The position numbers were made by a program, and so were the translations under genes. The notes beneath the pieces are model-generated. The model was not told where the DNA came from. It saw nothing but the letters and a program-made list of their open reading frames with translations, and made no database searches. From positions 124,001 through 188,000 of the forward strand of contig JAFWMQ010000017.1 of NCBI GenBank assembly GCA_017510605.1: DNA of 64,000 nucleotides. The letters run 5' to 3'. This DNA is from Clostridiales bacterium. GTDB lineage: Bacteria; Bacillota; Clostridia; Saccharofermentanales; Saccharofermentanaceae. Below are positions 15,630-23,918 of the stretch, one piece after another; positions within the stretch are counted from its first letter, which is position 1, and the number at the start of each line of letters is the position of its first letter.

Positions 15630-16835
15630 ATGGGCAGAGGCGGCGGAGGCGGCAGTTCGCACCACAGCTCGCATCATTCGAGCAGTCATTCACATTCCGG
15701 ATCATCGGGAAGATCATCATCCAGGTCTTCTGGTTCTTCATATAGATCATCAGGTTCCTCATATAGATCATCGGGTTCATCATACAGATCCGGTTCTTCG
15801 TATTCTCATCACTCCGGAAGCTCATACAGGTCCGGCAGCAGCGGCGGATATTCCGGCGGCAGTGTCGGAGGCAGCGGGTGCTTCGGCGGCTGCAGCTGGT
15901 TTCTTATCATCCCGGTATTATTTGTTCTCGGAATTCTATCTGTATTTTTTGATGAAGCAGATTTCGGAACTGTTTTCGATGTCCAGAGATCGACCATTCA
16001 GAGAGAGGTGCTGCCTGCTTCCAAGTGCGACCCGATCGACGAGTGGTACCGTGATGACTGGGGCGACTGGATAGATGAGAACGGTGAAGACACCACTCTC
16101 GAAAACGGTCTTAAGCATTTTTATGAGACGACGGGCGTTCAGCCTTATCTCTGGATTATGGGAGAAGAAGGCAAGGATTATATGTCTGAGGGAAGCGTTG
16201 AAGAACTTGCCGATGCGACATATAAGGATATGTTCGGCGATGATGAAGGACATATACTGGTTGTCTTCCGTGAGTATCCGAATGCTTCGAGCAATTATAT
16301 ATGTACGGTAACACCGGGTTATGACGCTGAAACGCAGATAATGGACGAAGAGGCAAAAGAGATTCTTTTGGACTTCATCGATTATTACTATACTGATTCC
16401 GAGCTAAATGAAGGTCAGTTTTTCGCAAAAGCGTTTTCGAACAGTGCTGACAGGATAATGACCAAGCAGATACCGTTGAGCGTGCTCTATACGATCATTG
16501 TTGTAGTTATAATCCTGGTGATCGGTCTTATAATATCAGTCTCCATTATTCGTAAACGTAAGGTCGCCGTAGCCAAGCAGAAAGCAGCTCAGGCGAAGGC
16601 TGAAGCTGATAAGAAGAAGGCTGAAGCCGCACAGAAGAAGACCGAATTCGAGCAGCAGAAGTATAATGATCAGATAGAAACACAGTTTGTAGCAGTGAGC
16701 TGCCCTAACTGCGGTGCTTCGGGAAACAAGATCCGCAAAGCTACGGTAGGTTACTGCCAATATTGCGGAACCGCTATAAGGGTCGACCAGGAAGGCAATG
16801 TCAAGATATTAAGCGGAAACGAGACGGAAACATAA
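15630..16835 (+). CDS. Ser/Gly/His-rich membrane protein with TPM-like domain and zinc ribbon
   Basis: The 401-residue protein has an unusual N-terminus: about 75 residues almost only Gly, Ser, His, Arg and Tyr, with repeated SSYRSSG units, then a membrane segment (about 90-108, SWFLIIPVLFVLGILSVFF). A soluble domain follows that resembles the TPM/YgcG fold (KHFYETTGVQPYLWIMG, GHILVVFREYP, TVTPGYDAETQIMDEEA). A second membrane segment (about 287-310) leads to an Ala/Lys/Glu coiled coil and a zinc ribbon, CPNCG...CQYCG. GGGAGGG precedes ATG 15630. The stop overlaps the trmD start as TAATG, so the two are coupled. Function unknown; the insertion between rimM and trmD is unusual. Confidence 0.82.
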   Translation: MGRGGGGGSSHHSSHHSSSHSHSGSSGRSSSRSSGSSYRSSGSSYRSSGSSYRSGSSYSHHSGSSYRSGSSGGYSGGSVGGSGCFGGCSWFLIIPVLFVLGILSVFFDEADFGTVFDVQRSTIQREVLPASKCDPIDEWYRDDWGDWIDENGEDTTLENGLKHFYETTGVQPYLWIMGEEGKDYMSEGSVEELADATYKDMFGDDEGHILVVFREYPNASSNYICTVTPGYDAETQIMDEEAKEILLDFIDYYYTDSELNEGQFFAKAFSNSADRIMTKQIPLSVLYTIIVVVIILVIGLIISVSIIRKRKVAVAKQKAAQAKAEADKKKAEAAQKKTEFEQQKYNDQIETQFVAVSCPNCGASGNKIRKATVGYCQYCGTAIRVDQEGNVKILSGNETET

Positions 16836-17575
16836 TGAATTTCTATGTAGCTACATTATTTCCCGAACAGGTAACCTCGTATCTTAATACGAGCATTACG
16901 GGCAGGGGGATTGCCAAGGGAGCGATCTATTTGGAATGTATTCAGATGAGAGATTATGCTCCTAATATCTACGGCCGCGTTGATGATACGATCTACGGCG
17001 GAGGCACGGGCATGATGATCCGTTGCGAACCCGTTTTCGGGGCATATGAGAAGGCTGTCGAAATGTGCGGCGGCAATAAGCCATATACAGTATACATGTC
17101 GCCAAAGGGCAGCGTTTTCAATCAGACCAAGGCACATGAGCTTGCAAAGCATGACAACCTTCTGATCGTCTGTGGACATTATGAAGGCATTGATGCGCGG
17201 GTCATAGACGAGATTTGCGATGAGGAAATATCAATCGGTGATTATGTCTTAACGGGCGGAGAGACGGCTGCGATAGTAGTCATCGATGCAGTGGCAAGAC
17301 TTGTCCCGGGCGTTCTCCCGAATGAAGAGGCTTATACGAATGAGTCCCACACTGCGGGGATGCTTGAAGCTCCCCAGTATACCAAGCCTCCTGTATGGCA
17401 TGGCCGGGAAGTTCCGGAAGTCTTAAAGAACGGCAATGATGCTGCGATTGCTGATTATAACCGCATCGCCGCACTGGTCGATACATGGCACAACAGACCC
17501 GATATGCTTGACAAACTGGATATTTCCGAAAGCGATTGGGCGAAAATGCTTGCCTTCGAAAGAGGCATGTGCTAA
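16835..17575 (+). CDS. trmD: tRNA (guanine37-N1)-methyltransferase TrmD
   Basis: TrmD methylates G37 next to the anticodon of tRNAs with G36, using SAM, and prevents +1 frameshifts. The 246 residues start [12 protein letters not shown] and show the trefoil-knot SAM site: [36 protein letters not shown], and [10 protein letters not shown] and [11 protein letters not shown] chose ATG 16835, which overlaps the stop of the preceding gene (TAATG); there is no separate ribosome binding site. rplS follows after 77 bases. Confidence 0.97.
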   Translation: MNFYVATLFPEQVTSYLNTSITGRGIAKGAIYLECIQMRDYAPNIYGRVDDTIYGGGTGMMIRCEPVFGAYEKAVEMCGGNKPYTVYMSPKGSVFNQTKAHELAKHDNLLIVCGHYEGIDARVIDEICDEEISIGDYVLTGGETAAIVVIDAVARLVPGVLPNEEAYTNESHTAGMLEAPQYTKPPVWHGREVPEVLKNGNDAAIADYNRIAALVDTWHNRPDMLDKLDISESDWAKMLAFERGMC

Positions 17576-17652
17576 AATTCTCCAGTTATCAGGGTGGTCC
17601 TCTGCCATTATCCAGGCAAGAACATCTGCAGGAAAGAGAGGAAACGAACAAT

Positions 17653-17994
17653 ATGGATTTAGTAAAAGTCATCGAGAGCGAGAATATTCGCAACCAGTAT
17701 CCTGAAGTAGAAGTCGGAGACTTCGTTAAGGCTCACCTTCTTATCAAGGAAGGCGCTAAGGAGCGTATTCAGGTATTCGAAGGCTATGTCATCGCAAGAA
17801 AAGGTTCAGGCCTTTCAGAGACAATAACGATTCGCCGTGTATCTTACGGTATCGGCGTAGAGAGAATTCTCCCTGTTAACTCACCCAAGATCGATCACAT
17901 CGACGTTATTCGTAAGGGTAAGATCAGAAGAGCAAAGCTTTATTATCTCCGCGATCGTCAGGGCAAGGCTGCAAAGATCACACAGAAGATCTGA
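17653..17994 (+). CDS. rplS: 50S ribosomal protein L19
   Basis: The 113-residue protein has the L19 signature [37 protein letters not shown] and ends [14 protein letters not shown]. It sits at the subunit interface. I chose ATG 17653 behind AGAGGA rather than an earlier in-frame codon that lies within trmD. The 77-base leader (17576-17652) is the usual place for an L19 leader RNA but I do not see a clear structure. It ends the operon, with a terminator just after. Confidence 0.97.
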   Translation: MDLVKVIESENIRNQYPEVEVGDFVKAHLLIKEGAKERIQVFEGYVIARKGSGLSETITIRRVSYGIGVERILPVNSPKIDHIDVIRKGKIRRAKLYYLRDRQGKAAKITQKI

Positions 17995-18017
17995 TTGCAA
18001 ACTTAGATTCGATTTCA

Positions 18018-18049
18018 AGAGGTGCTCAATTCGGGCACCTCTTTTGTGT
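18018..18049 (+). terminator. Intrinsic terminator after rplS
   Basis: AGAGGTGC (18018-18025) pairs with GCACCTCT (18035-18042), followed by TTTTGTGTT. It ends the ylxM-rplS operon. Confidence 0.88.
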
Positions 18050-18079
18050 TAAAATCTGTGAGTAGTAAAAAGGAGTCCT

Positions 18080-18979
18080 ATGGCAGAGAAAAAGAATGAC
18101 ATCAATTGGTTCCCGGGGCATATGAGAAAAGCCCTGAACGAGACCGGCGAGAGACTGAAACTCGTCGATCTGGTCTATGAGACAGCTGATGCGAGGATAC
18201 CTTTTTCGAGCAGGAATCCGGAACTCGACAGGATCATAGGGGATAAGCCCAGAATCGTCATACTTAATAAGGCGGATCTTGCTGACCCTAAGAAAACTCC
18301 GGTCTGGATAAACAGTCTTGAATCAAACAATACCCGTGCCTGCGCGCTCGAGAGCACGCATAAGAAGGGTTTTGACAGGCTTAATGCGATCACCATGGAA
18401 CTCATGAAGGATAAGCTTGAGAGGGCCGCAGAGAAGGGGCGTATCGGAAGACCCGTAAGAGTTATGGTGGTCGGCGCGCCAAATACGGGAAAATCCACGC
18501 TTATCAATGCCCTTGCAGGCAGGAAAGCCGCAGTGACCGGCGATAAACCGGGTGTTACCAAGGACTTCAAGTGGATCATGACAGGCGGAAGGCTTGAACT
18601 CATGGATATGGCAGGAGTTCTTTGGCCGAGGATCGCGAATGCGAAGAGCGGTATATGTCTGACCGCATTGGGTTCAGTTAAGGAAGAGATCACGGATGTC
18701 GTAAAAGTTGCTTATGAGACTTTGAAGATAATGTATGAGATCTATCCGGATCTTCTGAAAGAGCGCTACGGCGTTGATATGGAGATATTGCCGCAGGAAG
18801 ACGAAGGCTATTTCCAGGACCCTTTCTATGATATTTTCCTTGCCATGGCAAAGAAGAGAGGCTGCATCATGAGCGGCGGAAGGATCGATGAGGAGCGCTT
18901 TGCAAGGCTTTTCATAAACGATCTTAAGGAAGGCAGAACCGGAAGGATTACCTTGGAGATGCCGGGCGATTACAATTAG
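18080..18979 (+). CDS. rbgA: Ribosome biogenesis GTPase RbgA (YlqF)
   Basis: RbgA is a circularly permuted GTPase needed for late assembly of the 50S subunit. The 299 residues begin with INWFPGHMRKA, and the G motifs come in permuted order: NKADL (G4), GAPNTGKSTLINALAG (G1), GVTKD (G2) and LMDMAGVLWPR (G3). G3 is usually DTPG in this family; here it reads DMAG, which still fits DxxG. The RNA-binding C-terminal domain follows. AAGGAG precedes ATG 18080. rnhB follows in the usual pairing. Confidence 0.95.
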   Translation: MAEKKNDINWFPGHMRKALNETGERLKLVDLVYETADARIPFSSRNPELDRIIGDKPRIVILNKADLADPKKTPVWINSLESNNTRACALESTHKKGFDRLNAITMELMKDKLERAAEKGRIGRPVRVMVVGAPNTGKSTLINALAGRKAAVTGDKPGVTKDFKWIMTGGRLELMDMAGVLWPRIANAKSGICLTALGSVKEEITDVVKVAYETLKIMYEIYPDLLKERYGVDMEILPQEDEGYFQDPFYDIFLAMAKKRGCIMSGGRIDEERFARLFINDLKEGRTGRITLEMPGDYN

Positions 18980-18991
18980 AGGAGCGCGAAA

Positions 18992-19636
18992 ATGCCTAAG
19001 CTTACAACCGAACAACTTATCGCTAAATATGATGCGATGTACGAATACGAGAACGACTGTTTTGCTAAAGGTTATAAGATGATCGGAGGCATTGACGAGG
19101 CCGGCAGAGGCCCTTTGGCAGGTCCTGTTGTAGCAGCCTGCTGCATTCTTGATCCAAACATAAAGATCTTAGGCCTTGATGATTCTAAAAAGCTCTCGGA
19201 AAAGAAGAGGGAAGAACTGTTTTCTGAGATAAAAGAAAAGGCTCTTGCATATGCTGTATGCAGCTCAAGCCCGGAAGAAATAGATGAGATCAATATCCTT
19301 GAAGCAACGAAGAAAGCCATGAGGAATTGCGTAAAAGAACTTGCTTCCAAAGGTCTTTCACCCGAAATTCTGCTTATCGATGCCGTTAATCTTTCAGGCA
19401 CAGGGCTTGATGTTATTCCGATAATCAAAGGTGATGCAAAATCAGATTCAATCGCTGCAGCCTCAATCCTTGCTAAGGTAACCAGGGATCACATGATGAT
19501 GGAATATGACGAGGAATACCCCGGTTACGGCTTTGCAAAGCATAAGGGCTACGGCACAAAAGATCACTATGCCGCTATCCGCGAAAAAGGAATGACACCG
19601 ATCCACAGAAGGTCCTTTTTGAAAGTGATACATTAA
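18992..19636 (+). CDS. rnhB: Ribonuclease HII
   Basis: RNase HII cuts RNA in RNA-DNA hybrids, including single misincorporated ribonucleotides. The 214 residues include GIDEAGRGPLAGPVVAA (catalytic Asp and Glu), DDSKKLSEKKRE, LLIDAVNL (Asp), DAKSDSIAAASILAKVTRD and the end YGFAKHKGYGTKDHY. GAGGAG precedes ATG 18992, 12 bases after rbgA, so the two share a transcript. Confidence 0.96.
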   Translation: MPKLTTEQLIAKYDAMYEYENDCFAKGYKMIGGIDEAGRGPLAGPVVAACCILDPNIKILGLDDSKKLSEKKREELFSEIKEKALAYAVCSSSPEEIDEINILEATKKAMRNCVKELASKGLSPEILLIDAVNLSGTGLDVIPIIKGDAKSDSIAAASILAKVTRDHMMMEYDEEYPGYGFAKHKGYGTKDHYAAIREKGMTPIHRRSFLKVIH

Positions 19637-19651
19637 GGTTTGTGGTTTGTT

Positions 19652-19743
19652 ACTTTTCGTGAAATAATTTGCAAGTGCTTCTGCACAAACGAGCGAAGCG
19701 AAGTGCGGAAGCCTCGCACTTGCAAATTAATATCACGAAAAGT
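19652..19743. repeat. Long imperfect inverted repeat (MITE-like)
   Basis: The left arm (19652-19686, starting ACTTTTCGTGA, containing ATTTGCAAGTGC) and right arm (19703-19743, containing GCACTTGCAAAT and ending TCACGAAAAGT) are near-complete complements over about 35 bases with small gaps. The loop is GAGCGAAGCGAA-like. It ends one base before the -35 box of the infC promoter and has no coding capacity. Confidence 0.7.
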
Positions 19744-19744
19744 A

Positions 19745-19773
19745 TTGACTTTGTGGCAAAGTTTCAGTATTAT
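19745..19773 (+). promoter_or_regulatory. Sigma-A promoter of the infC operon
   Basis: TTGACT (19745-19750), a 17-base spacer and TATTAT (19768-19773). Transcription would begin near 19780, giving a leader of about 180 bases before infC. Confidence 0.85.
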
Positions 19774-19779
19774 AACGCT

Positions 19780-19961
19780 CGTGAAAGAAGAACATCCGTT
19801 TCTCACCTCAAGCGGCTCAGTGCTAGTAAAGAGGTCAATGACTAGATATTTAACCTATTTTTGAGGGGTTGCCATTAAGGCAGGGTAGTTATGAGAGAAC
19901 GGATTTAATCCGTTCTTTTTTTATGCAAGTTTAGGAAATCTTAACTAAGGAGGTGGCTACC
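19780..19961 (+). promoter_or_regulatory. L20-type leader with attenuator, upstream of infC
   Basis: The leader holds an intrinsic terminator (19897-19922) and an upstream segment, ATCCGTTTCTC (19794-19804), complementary with one gap to GAGAGAACGGAT (19893-19904), the 5' side of the terminator. The two pairings exclude each other, as in an attenuator. In Bacillota the infC-rpmI-rplT operon is known to be repressed by L20 through such a leader, so I infer the same here. The whole 316-base gap 19637-19961 contains only this leader, its promoter and the inverted repeat. Confidence 0.7.
19897..19922 (+). terminator. Attenuator terminator in the infC leader
   Basis: GAACGGA (19897-19903) and TCCGTTC (19909-19915) form a stem with loop TTTAA, followed by seven T. 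It lies 40 bases upstream of the infC start, so it can stop transcription before the operon. Confidence 0.88.
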
Positions 19962-20486
19962 ATCGCAAAGACCAATGATACTCAGATGATTAACGGGGCT
20001 ATCACGTTCCCTCAGGTTCGTCTTATTGACGCAGAAGGACAGATGGTTGGTGTTGTGTCAATCGAAGAGGCACTTAAGAGTGCTGAAGAAGCTGAATTAG
20101 ATCTCGTCTGCATTTCACCTAATCCTGACAACCCGGTATGCAGAGTCATGGATTACAACAAATTCCTTTTCGAGAAGGGTAAGAGAGAGAAGGAAGCAAA
20201 GAAGAAGCAGAAGGAGACTGAGCTCAAGGAAGTAGGATTAAAGCTTACAACAGATGTTCATGATGTCGATGTTAAGCGCAAGATGGTAATCAGATTCCTT
20301 TCTTCGGGAGACAGAGTAAAAGTTAACATCAGATTCAGAGGCCGCGAGATGGCTTTCCAGGATAAGGGTTACGAAGTAATGACCAGTTTTGCTGAGAGCG
20401 TAACCGAATACGGAACAGTAGACAGACCGCCGAAGATAGAAGGCAGGAACATGGTAATGTACCTGACACCGGCAAAGAAAAAATAA
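19962..20486 (+). CDS. infC: Translation initiation factor IF-3 (AUC start)
   Basis: IF3 keeps subunits apart and checks start codons. The product (about 174 residues) has the IF3 N-domain (FPQVRLIDAEGQMVGVVSIEEAL, LVCISPNPDNPVCRVMDYNKF), the Lys-rich linker and the C-domain (DVKRKMVIRFLSSGDRVKVNIRFRGREM). The start is inferred as ATC 19962: AAGGAGG (19947-19953) lies exactly 8 bases upstream. The in-frame GTG at 19953 overlaps the ribosome binding site and the first ATG (19986) has none. Rare AUU-type starts are known in infC, where IF3 represses its own translation; the same control is inferred. Confidence 0.92.
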   Translation: MAKTNDTQMINGAITFPQVRLIDAEGQMVGVVSIEEALKSAEEAELDLVCISPNPDNPVCRVMDYNKFLFEKGKREKEAKKKQKETELKEVGLKLTTDVHDVDVKRKMVIRFLSSGDRVKVNIRFRGREMAFQDKGYEVMTSFAESVTEYGTVDRPPKIEGRNMVMYLTPAKKK

Positions 20487-20504
20487 TTTAGGAGGAATGA
20501 TAAT

Positions 20505-20702
20505 ATGCCCAAGCAGAAGACACACACTTCTTCAAAGAAGAGATTCAAGGTAACAGGTACCGGTAAGGTTCTCCATAAGCAGGCATTCAGAAGCCACATT
20601 TTAAGCAAGAGACCTACTAAGAGAATGAGACACCTGAGACACAACCAGGTTTGCTCAGATCAGAATGCAAGAATCATCAAGAAGATGATCCCTTACGCTT
20701 AA
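20505..20702 (+). CDS. rpmI: 50S ribosomal protein L35
   Basis: The 65-residue basic protein starts MPKQKTHTSSKKRFKVTGTGKV and has the L35 pattern KRMRHLR. AGGAGG precedes ATG 20505, 18 bases after infC. Standard infC-rpmI-rplT order. Confidence 0.97.
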   Translation: MPKQKTHTSSKKRFKVTGTGKVLHKQAFRSHILSKRPTKRMRHLRHNQVCSDQNARIIKKMIPYA

Positions 20703-20730
20703 TTGCTTGAAGATTTAGGAGGACAAGAAA

Positions 20731-21084
20731 ATGTCAAGAGTTAAAAGAGGAATCCGCACAAGAGCGCGTCATCATAAGATTTTAAAGGCAGCAAAGGGTT
20801 ACTGGGGTCATAAGAGCAAGCTCTTTAAGGTTGCTAACCAGCAGGTGCTTAAGTCCGGTAACTATGCTTACCGTGACAGAAGAAATAAGAAGAGAGAGTT
20901 CAGAAGACTCTGGATCGTTCGTATCAATGCAGCATGCCGTCTTAACGACATGAGTTACTCCAGATTCATGAACGGCCTTAAGAAGGCAGGCATCGAGCTT
21001 GACCGTAAGGTTCTTTCCGATATCGCAGTTACAGATGCAGCAGGTTTTACTTCTCTCGTTGAGAAGGCTAAGGCAGCTCTCTGA
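20731..21084 (+). CDS. rplT: 50S ribosomal protein L20
   Basis: The 117 residues start [19 protein letters not shown], followed by [13 protein letters not shown] and [16 protein letters not shown], the L20 signature. L20 starts 50S assembly and, in Bacillota, represses this operon by binding its leader. AGGAGG precedes ATG 20731. A terminator follows. Confidence 0.98.
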   Translation: MSRVKRGIRTRARHHKILKAAKGYWGHKSKLFKVANQQVLKSGNYAYRDRRNKKREFRRLWIVRINAACRLNDMSYSRFMNGLKKAGIELDRKVLSDIAVTDAAGFTSLVEKAKAAL

Positions 21085-21108
21085 TAGCTTAATAATTTGA
21101 ATGATTCA

Positions 21109-21147
21109 ACTGCGCGTGAGTGATATGCTCCCGCGCAGTATTTTATT
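21109..21147 (+). terminator. Intrinsic terminator after rplT
   Basis: ACTGCGCG-T-GAG (21109-21120) pairs with CTC-C-CGCGCAGT (21128-21139) with one mismatch and is followed by ATTTTATTTG. Confidence 0.8.
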
Positions 21148-21189
21148 TGTGGGTAAGGATTTGCGTGGTTTTTCGTGTTTCCGGTTTTT

Positions 21190-21283
21190 TGTCCGACTAA
21201 ATGGGTTAGAAATGTCGGATGATTAGTCGGATTTCGAAGATTCCGACTTTTTGTACGACTTTTTGGACCTGAATAGTCGGACA
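21190..21283. repeat. Nested inverted repeats built from GTCGGA/TCCGAC
   Basis: TGTCCGACTA (21190-21199) and TAGTCGGACA (21274-21283) are perfect 10-base complements. Inside lie AGTCGGA (21226-21232) and TCCGACT (21242-21248) around TTTCGAAGA, plus further GTCGGA and ACGACTTTTTG copies. It fills the gap between the rplT terminator and the next promoter (TATAAT at 21326-21331). Confidence 0.6.
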
Positions 21284-21360
21284 TCGTGCTTGCCTTTTTT
21301 CGAGCTGACTTCAGACTTAATCTGATATAATTAGCAGAGCGAAAAAGGAGATCATTAGAC

Positions 21361-22131
21361 TTGCAGATAATCACCAGCCGCGACAATCCGAACGTAAAGA
21401 GGATCGCAAAGCTTACCAAAAGGGATCAGGCCAAAAAGGAAGGCCTGATATATCTTGAGGGAACAAGGCTATGCGAAGAAGCTCTGGCGAGCGGACAGAC
21501 TGCTGTCGAAGTGATCGTCTCAGAGGATAAGAAGGATTGGGCTGAAGAATTTACTCCGGGTATCGGCCCCCTTGTTTTGAGTAAAGACGTTTTTCGCAAG
21601 ATATCACAGACCGTAAATCCCCAGGGGGTAGCGCTCATCATCAAAGAACCGGAGCTGACGGCTGAGATCCCGCGCAGGAAAGACGGCAAGGACATCTATG
21701 TCGTGCTCGAAAACACGCAGGATCCCGGTAATCTCGGAACGATCATCAGAATGGCGGATGCTTTTGGTCTGACTGCGGTGATCGTCAGTCCCACGACATG
21801 CGATCCTTATAACGATAAGGTCATAAGAGCCACGATGGGATCAATGTGGCATATTCCTATCATCCGGAAGTCGATGGACGAATGCTTCGAATTCTTTGAG
21901 AACTCTAAGACAGATACTCTAGCTATGCATCTTAAGGGAGACGAACTCTGTTCATGCAGTCTGAGGCTCCCTTGTGCATATTTTATCGGTAATGAGGGTG
22001 ATGGCCTGACTGACGTGACGACCGCGAGATGCAGTAAGAAGGTCCGGATCCCTATGCATGGAAAAGCCGAATCCCTGAATGCCGCAGTGGCAGCATCGGT
22101 CATAGGATATGAACTTTCGAAGCTTCTGTAA
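21361..22131 (+). CDS. TrmH/SpoU family RNA 2'-O-methyltransferase
   Basis: The 256-residue protein has an N-terminal substrate-binding part (TSRDNPNVKRIAKL, EGLIYLEGTRLCEEAL) and the SpoU knot domain with its three motifs: NTQDPGNLGTIIRMADAFG, IGNEGDGL and IPMHGKAESLNAAVAASVIGYEL. These enzymes methylate ribose in rRNA or tRNA with SAM; the target nucleotide is not predictable here. The start is TTG 21361 behind AGGAG. Genes of this type often sit near pheST or rplT in Bacillota. Confidence 0.9.
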   Translation: MQIITSRDNPNVKRIAKLTKRDQAKKEGLIYLEGTRLCEEALASGQTAVEVIVSEDKKDWAEEFTPGIGPLVLSKDVFRKISQTVNPQGVALIIKEPELTAEIPRRKDGKDIYVVLENTQDPGNLGTIIRMADAFGLTAVIVSPTTCDPYNDKVIRATMGSMWHIPIIRKSMDECFEFFENSKTDTLAMHLKGDELCSCSLRLPCAYFIGNEGDGLTDVTTARCSKKVRIPMHGKAESLNAAVAASVIGYELSKLL

Positions 22132-22310
22132 TAGCAGTCAGAACGTATAATGCACGTTCACGGGGCTTTTATAAAGATTTCTTTATCAACGAACTAAACA
22201 ATTAAATGCATATTGTTTGCATAATTATTCGTATAACCGTGTGCGGTATCCTTTCCGGGGAAAGTAATATAATATATCGCGTAATATAAGCGAACAGGAA
22301 GATTACGACA

Positions 22311-23678
22311 ATGGAATCTCAAGAGAACAAAGAGCTGATCGGTAAACTTGCCGAAGTGGCGAAAGTAAAGTCACATATTAATGCTGACCTGTATACCAAA
22401 TACAACGTTAAGCGCGGACTCCGTAATAACGACGGCACCGGTGTTCTCGTAGGTCTTACCGAAGTCGGTGAGGTCATGAGTTATATTGTCGACGATGCAG
22501 ACAGGATCCCTGTTGAGGGTAAGCTATTCTATCAGGGTTATGAAGTCAAAGACCTCGTAAACGGATTCTATTCTGAAGGAAGATACGGATATGAGGAAAC
22601 TGCTTTCCTGCTTCTGACGGGAGAGCTTCCGACTGAGTCCGAGCTTAAGGAATTCAATCAGCTCTTATCTGAAGCAAGACCCCTTCCGGACGGTTTTACG
22701 GAAGATATGATCATGAAGGCACCTTCGCCGGACATCATGAATAAGCTTGCAAGATCAGTCCTTGCACTGTATTCCTATGACGATAATCCAGATTCTACCG
22801 ATATTGTCAATGTCGTAAGACAATGCACAGAACTTATCGCAAGATTTCCTGTGCTTATCTCATACGGATATATGGCAAGAAGACACTATATTGAGCACAG
22901 AGACCTTTATATTCATGCGCCGGTTGCCGAATACAATACTGCGCAGAATATACTTCACATGATCAGACCTGACGGTAAATTCACCGAGCTCGAAGCAAGG
23001 ATCCTTGATCTGATGCTTGTCCTTCACGCTGAGCACGGCGGCGGTAACAACTCGACTTTTGTTACACATGCAGTTTCTTCCACAGGTTCTGATACATATG
23101 CTGTTATTGCTTCCGCAGTAGGCTCTCTCAAGGGACCGCAGCATGGCGGTGCTTCCAATAAGGCTTACGGCATGATGAAAGATCTTAGAGAACATGTAAG
23201 CGACTGGACGGATGAGAAGGCTATAAAGCAGTATCTGGCTGATATTATCAGAAAGAAAGCATTTGACAAGTCCGGTCTTATTTACGGTATCGGTCACGCA
23301 GTATATACGTTGTCAGACCCGAGAACTGTTGTGATCAGGAAATATGCTGAGATCCTTGCTAAAGAGAAAGGCAATATGGATCTTTATAATCTTTATATTC
23401 TTGTCGAAAAGCTTGCGCCTGAAGTATTCCATGAGGTCAAGAATTCCGATAAGCTCGTATGTGCCAATGTCGATTTCTACGCAGGACTTGTTTATTCAAT
23501 GCTGGGTATTCCGACAGAGCTTTATACACCTCTTTTCGCTTGCGGAAGAATAGCAGGATGGAGCGCTCACAGGATAGAAGAGCTCGTTTCCGGCGGCAGG
23601 ATCATGAGACCTGCATTTAAGTGTGTTAATAAGCGCAGACCGTACGTTCCTTCAGATAAGAGGACAGAAATCATCTGA
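22311..23678 (+). CDS. gltA: Citrate synthase
   Basis: Citrate synthase condenses acetyl-CoA and oxaloacetate. The 455-residue protein has the GKLFYQGYEVKDL N-terminal region, VLHAEHGGGNNSTF (His of the active site), GSLKGPQHGGASNKAYGMM (second His), GIGHAVYTLSDPRT and NVDFYAGLVYSMLGIP (with the catalytic Asp), and late FACGRIAGWSAHRIEEL. The N-terminal extension of about 40 residues makes it longer than the 370-430 of many bacterial forms. ATG 22311 follows GAACAGGAAG. Upstream (22132-22310) shows a TATAAT at 22268 without a clear -35. It probably supplies 2-oxoglutarate for glutamate in an incomplete cycle; no other TCA gene is nearby. Confidence 0.93.
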   Translation: MESQENKELIGKLAEVAKVKSHINADLYTKYNVKRGLRNNDGTGVLVGLTEVGEVMSYIVDDADRIPVEGKLFYQGYEVKDLVNGFYSEGRYGYEETAFLLLTGELPTESELKEFNQLLSEARPLPDGFTEDMIMKAPSPDIMNKLARSVLALYSYDDNPDSTDIVNVVRQCTELIARFPVLISYGYMARRHYIEHRDLYIHAPVAEYNTAQNILHMIRPDGKFTELEARILDLMLVLHAEHGGGNNSTFVTHAVSSTGSDTYAVIASAVGSLKGPQHGGASNKAYGMMKDLREHVSDWTDEKAIKQYLADIIRKKAFDKSGLIYGIGHAVYTLSDPRTVVIRKYAEILAKEKGNMDLYNLYILVEKLAPEVFHEVKNSDKLVCANVDFYAGLVYSMLGIPTELYTPLFACGRIAGWSAHRIEELVSGGRIMRPAFKCVNKRRPYVPSDKRTEII

Positions 23679-23725
23679 TAAGGTGTTTTTGGCCGCAAAT
23701 GGACTGAACATTCGTGCTGCCACAC

Positions 23726-23754
23726 TTGCGCAGTAAATCATCCTGTGGTAATAT
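23726..23754 (+). promoter_or_regulatory. Promoter of tRNA-Glu
   Basis: TTGCGC (23726-23731), 17 bases, TAATAT (23749-23754). Start near 23761, twelve bases before the tRNA. Confidence 0.75.
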
Positions 23755-23772
23755 ACTCGGGCAAACTAACAA

Positions 23773-23847
23773 GGCCCCATGGTCAAGTGGTTAAGACGGC
23801 GCCCTCTCACGGCGCAATCAGCGGTTCGAATCCGCTTGGGGTCACCA
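23773..23847 (+). tRNA. tRNA-Glu (CTC anticodon)
   Basis: Acceptor arms GGCCCCA and TGGGGTC pair with one G-T, the anticodon arm GCGCC-CTCTCAC-GGCGC gives CTC, and the T arm GCGG-TTCGAAT-CCGC is regular. CCA is encoded. It reads GAG. Confidence 0.94.
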
Positions 23848-23856
23848 GTTTATGAG

Positions 23857-23892
23857 GAAGGACGAACATCTTGCTTGATGTCCGTCTTTTTG
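23857..23892 (+). terminator. Terminator of tRNA-Glu
   Basis: GGACGAACATC pairs with GATGTCCGTC (two extra bases bulged) around TTGCTT, followed by TTTTT. It explains the apparent ribosome binding site and TTG at 23871, which I do not take as the uvrA start. Confidence 0.8.
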
Positions 23893-23918
23893 TTCAATTA
23901 GGGATAAACGGCAGATTT

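Noticed and set aside
19640..19864. A 74-codon plus-strand frame
   Set aside because: It runs through the inverted repeat, the infC promoter and leader, has no ribosome binding site, and resembles no protein.
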